From Dehalococcoidales bacterium (GTDB lineage: Bacteria; Chloroflexota; Dehalococcoidia; Dehalococcoidales; Fen-1064), in the NCBI GenBank assembly GCA_028712845.1, contig JAQTPO010000109.1:1-6522 (forward strand): a stretch of DNA of 6,522 nucleotides, written 5' to 3'. The notes below the pieces were generated by a model. That model ran no database searches. It was not told where the DNA came from and saw only the letters and a program-made list of their open reading frames with translations. Position 1 is the first letter of the stretch, and each line of letters begins with the position of its first letter. Position numbers and translations under genes: made by a program. Shown here in pieces: positions 6,340 to 6,522 of this stretch.

Positions 6340-6522
6340 ATGACCGAAACAACACTACTGAAAGCGCTCACCGAAGCCGGCGTAGGCAGTCGCCGGAAAA
6401 TGACGGATTCTATCAAAAACGGCAAGGTCAGCGTCAACGGCACAATTGCCGAAAACTTCCGCCAGCCGGTGAATATTGAAACCGACCGAATTTTATTCGA
6501 CGGACGTCCTATCACATTGAAA
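6340..6522 (+). CDS. S4-domain rRNA pseudouridine synthase (RsuA/RluB family), 5' part only
   Basis: The frame is open to the right edge and gives 61 residues beginning MTETTLLKALTEAGVGSRRK. LLKALTEAGVGSRR followed by IKNGKVSVNG (residues about 25-34) is the typical S4 RNA-binding domain at the N-terminus of RsuA/RluB-type pseudouridine synthases, which modify one uridine in 16S or 23S rRNA. The catalytic domain with its aspartate would lie beyond the window, so the product is inferred from the S4 domain alone. Other S4 proteins are less likely given the spacing. The ATG has no strong Shine-Dalgarno; an in-frame GTG at 6325 is an alternative start. It begins 55 bases after Fe-S protein B, with no terminator seen between. 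Functionally it looks like housekeeping rather than part of the cassette. Confidence 0.75.
   Translation, partial: MTETTLLKALTEAGVGSRRKMTDSIKNGKVSVNGTIAENFRQPVNIETDRILFDGRPITLK

Noticed and set aside
1..6522. CRISPR arrays, tRNA or rRNA genes, insertion sequences, attachment sites
   Set aside because: No direct-repeat arrays, cloverleaf-like segments, transposase-like proteins or terminal inverted repeats were seen; coding sequence fills most of the window.

Overview
All genes in this window lie on the + strand: five complete protein genes and the 5' end of a sixth. The content points to a strictly anaerobic, CoA-ester-using bacterium: an acyl-CoA dehydrogenase, an oxygen-sensitive 4-hydroxybutyryl-CoA dehydratase (AbfD family), two multi-cysteine iron-sulfur proteins and a CooC-type maturation ATPase. 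The gene mix and the style of the rRNA pseudouridine synthase N-terminus would suit an anaerobic Chloroflexota (Dehalococcoidia-like) or Desulfobacterota genome, but this is an impression from memory and the window cannot settle the taxonomy.

Layout. Positions 55-3994 look like one co-directional block: acyl-CoA dehydrogenase, HTH/Fe-S protein A, and AbfD-type dehydratase. The gaps are 52 and 57 bases and each gene has a good Shine-Dalgarno. A strong intrinsic terminator (4024-4054) closes the block. The 155 bases from there to 4209 hold two interleaved inverted repeats, a plausible sigma70-type promoter and a weak hairpin followed by six T. A second block then holds a CooC-like P-loop ATPase with a cysteine-bearing N-terminal extension (4210-5127) and HTH/Fe-S protein B (5181-6284), a paralog of A. 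From 6340 an S4-domain protein, probably a 16S/23S rRNA pseudouridine synthase, runs off the right edge and is probably unrelated housekeeping.

How they may work together. AbfD interconverts 4-hydroxybutyryl-CoA and crotonyl-CoA, and a short-chain acyl-CoA dehydrogenase interconverts crotonyl-CoA and butyryl-CoA, so the first block can be read as a 4-hydroxybutyrate/crotonyl-CoA/butyryl-CoA segment. The paralogous HTH/Fe-S proteins and the CooC-like ATPase have no assigned role in that chemistry. They could supply electrons, sense redox state or iron-sulfur status, or help build or re-reduce a metal centre. That is inference. The repeated pairing of an N-terminal winged-helix-like segment with a cysteine-rich core and a two-cluster ferredoxin, next to an ATPase with its own N-terminal cysteine motif, is the most unusual part of the window.
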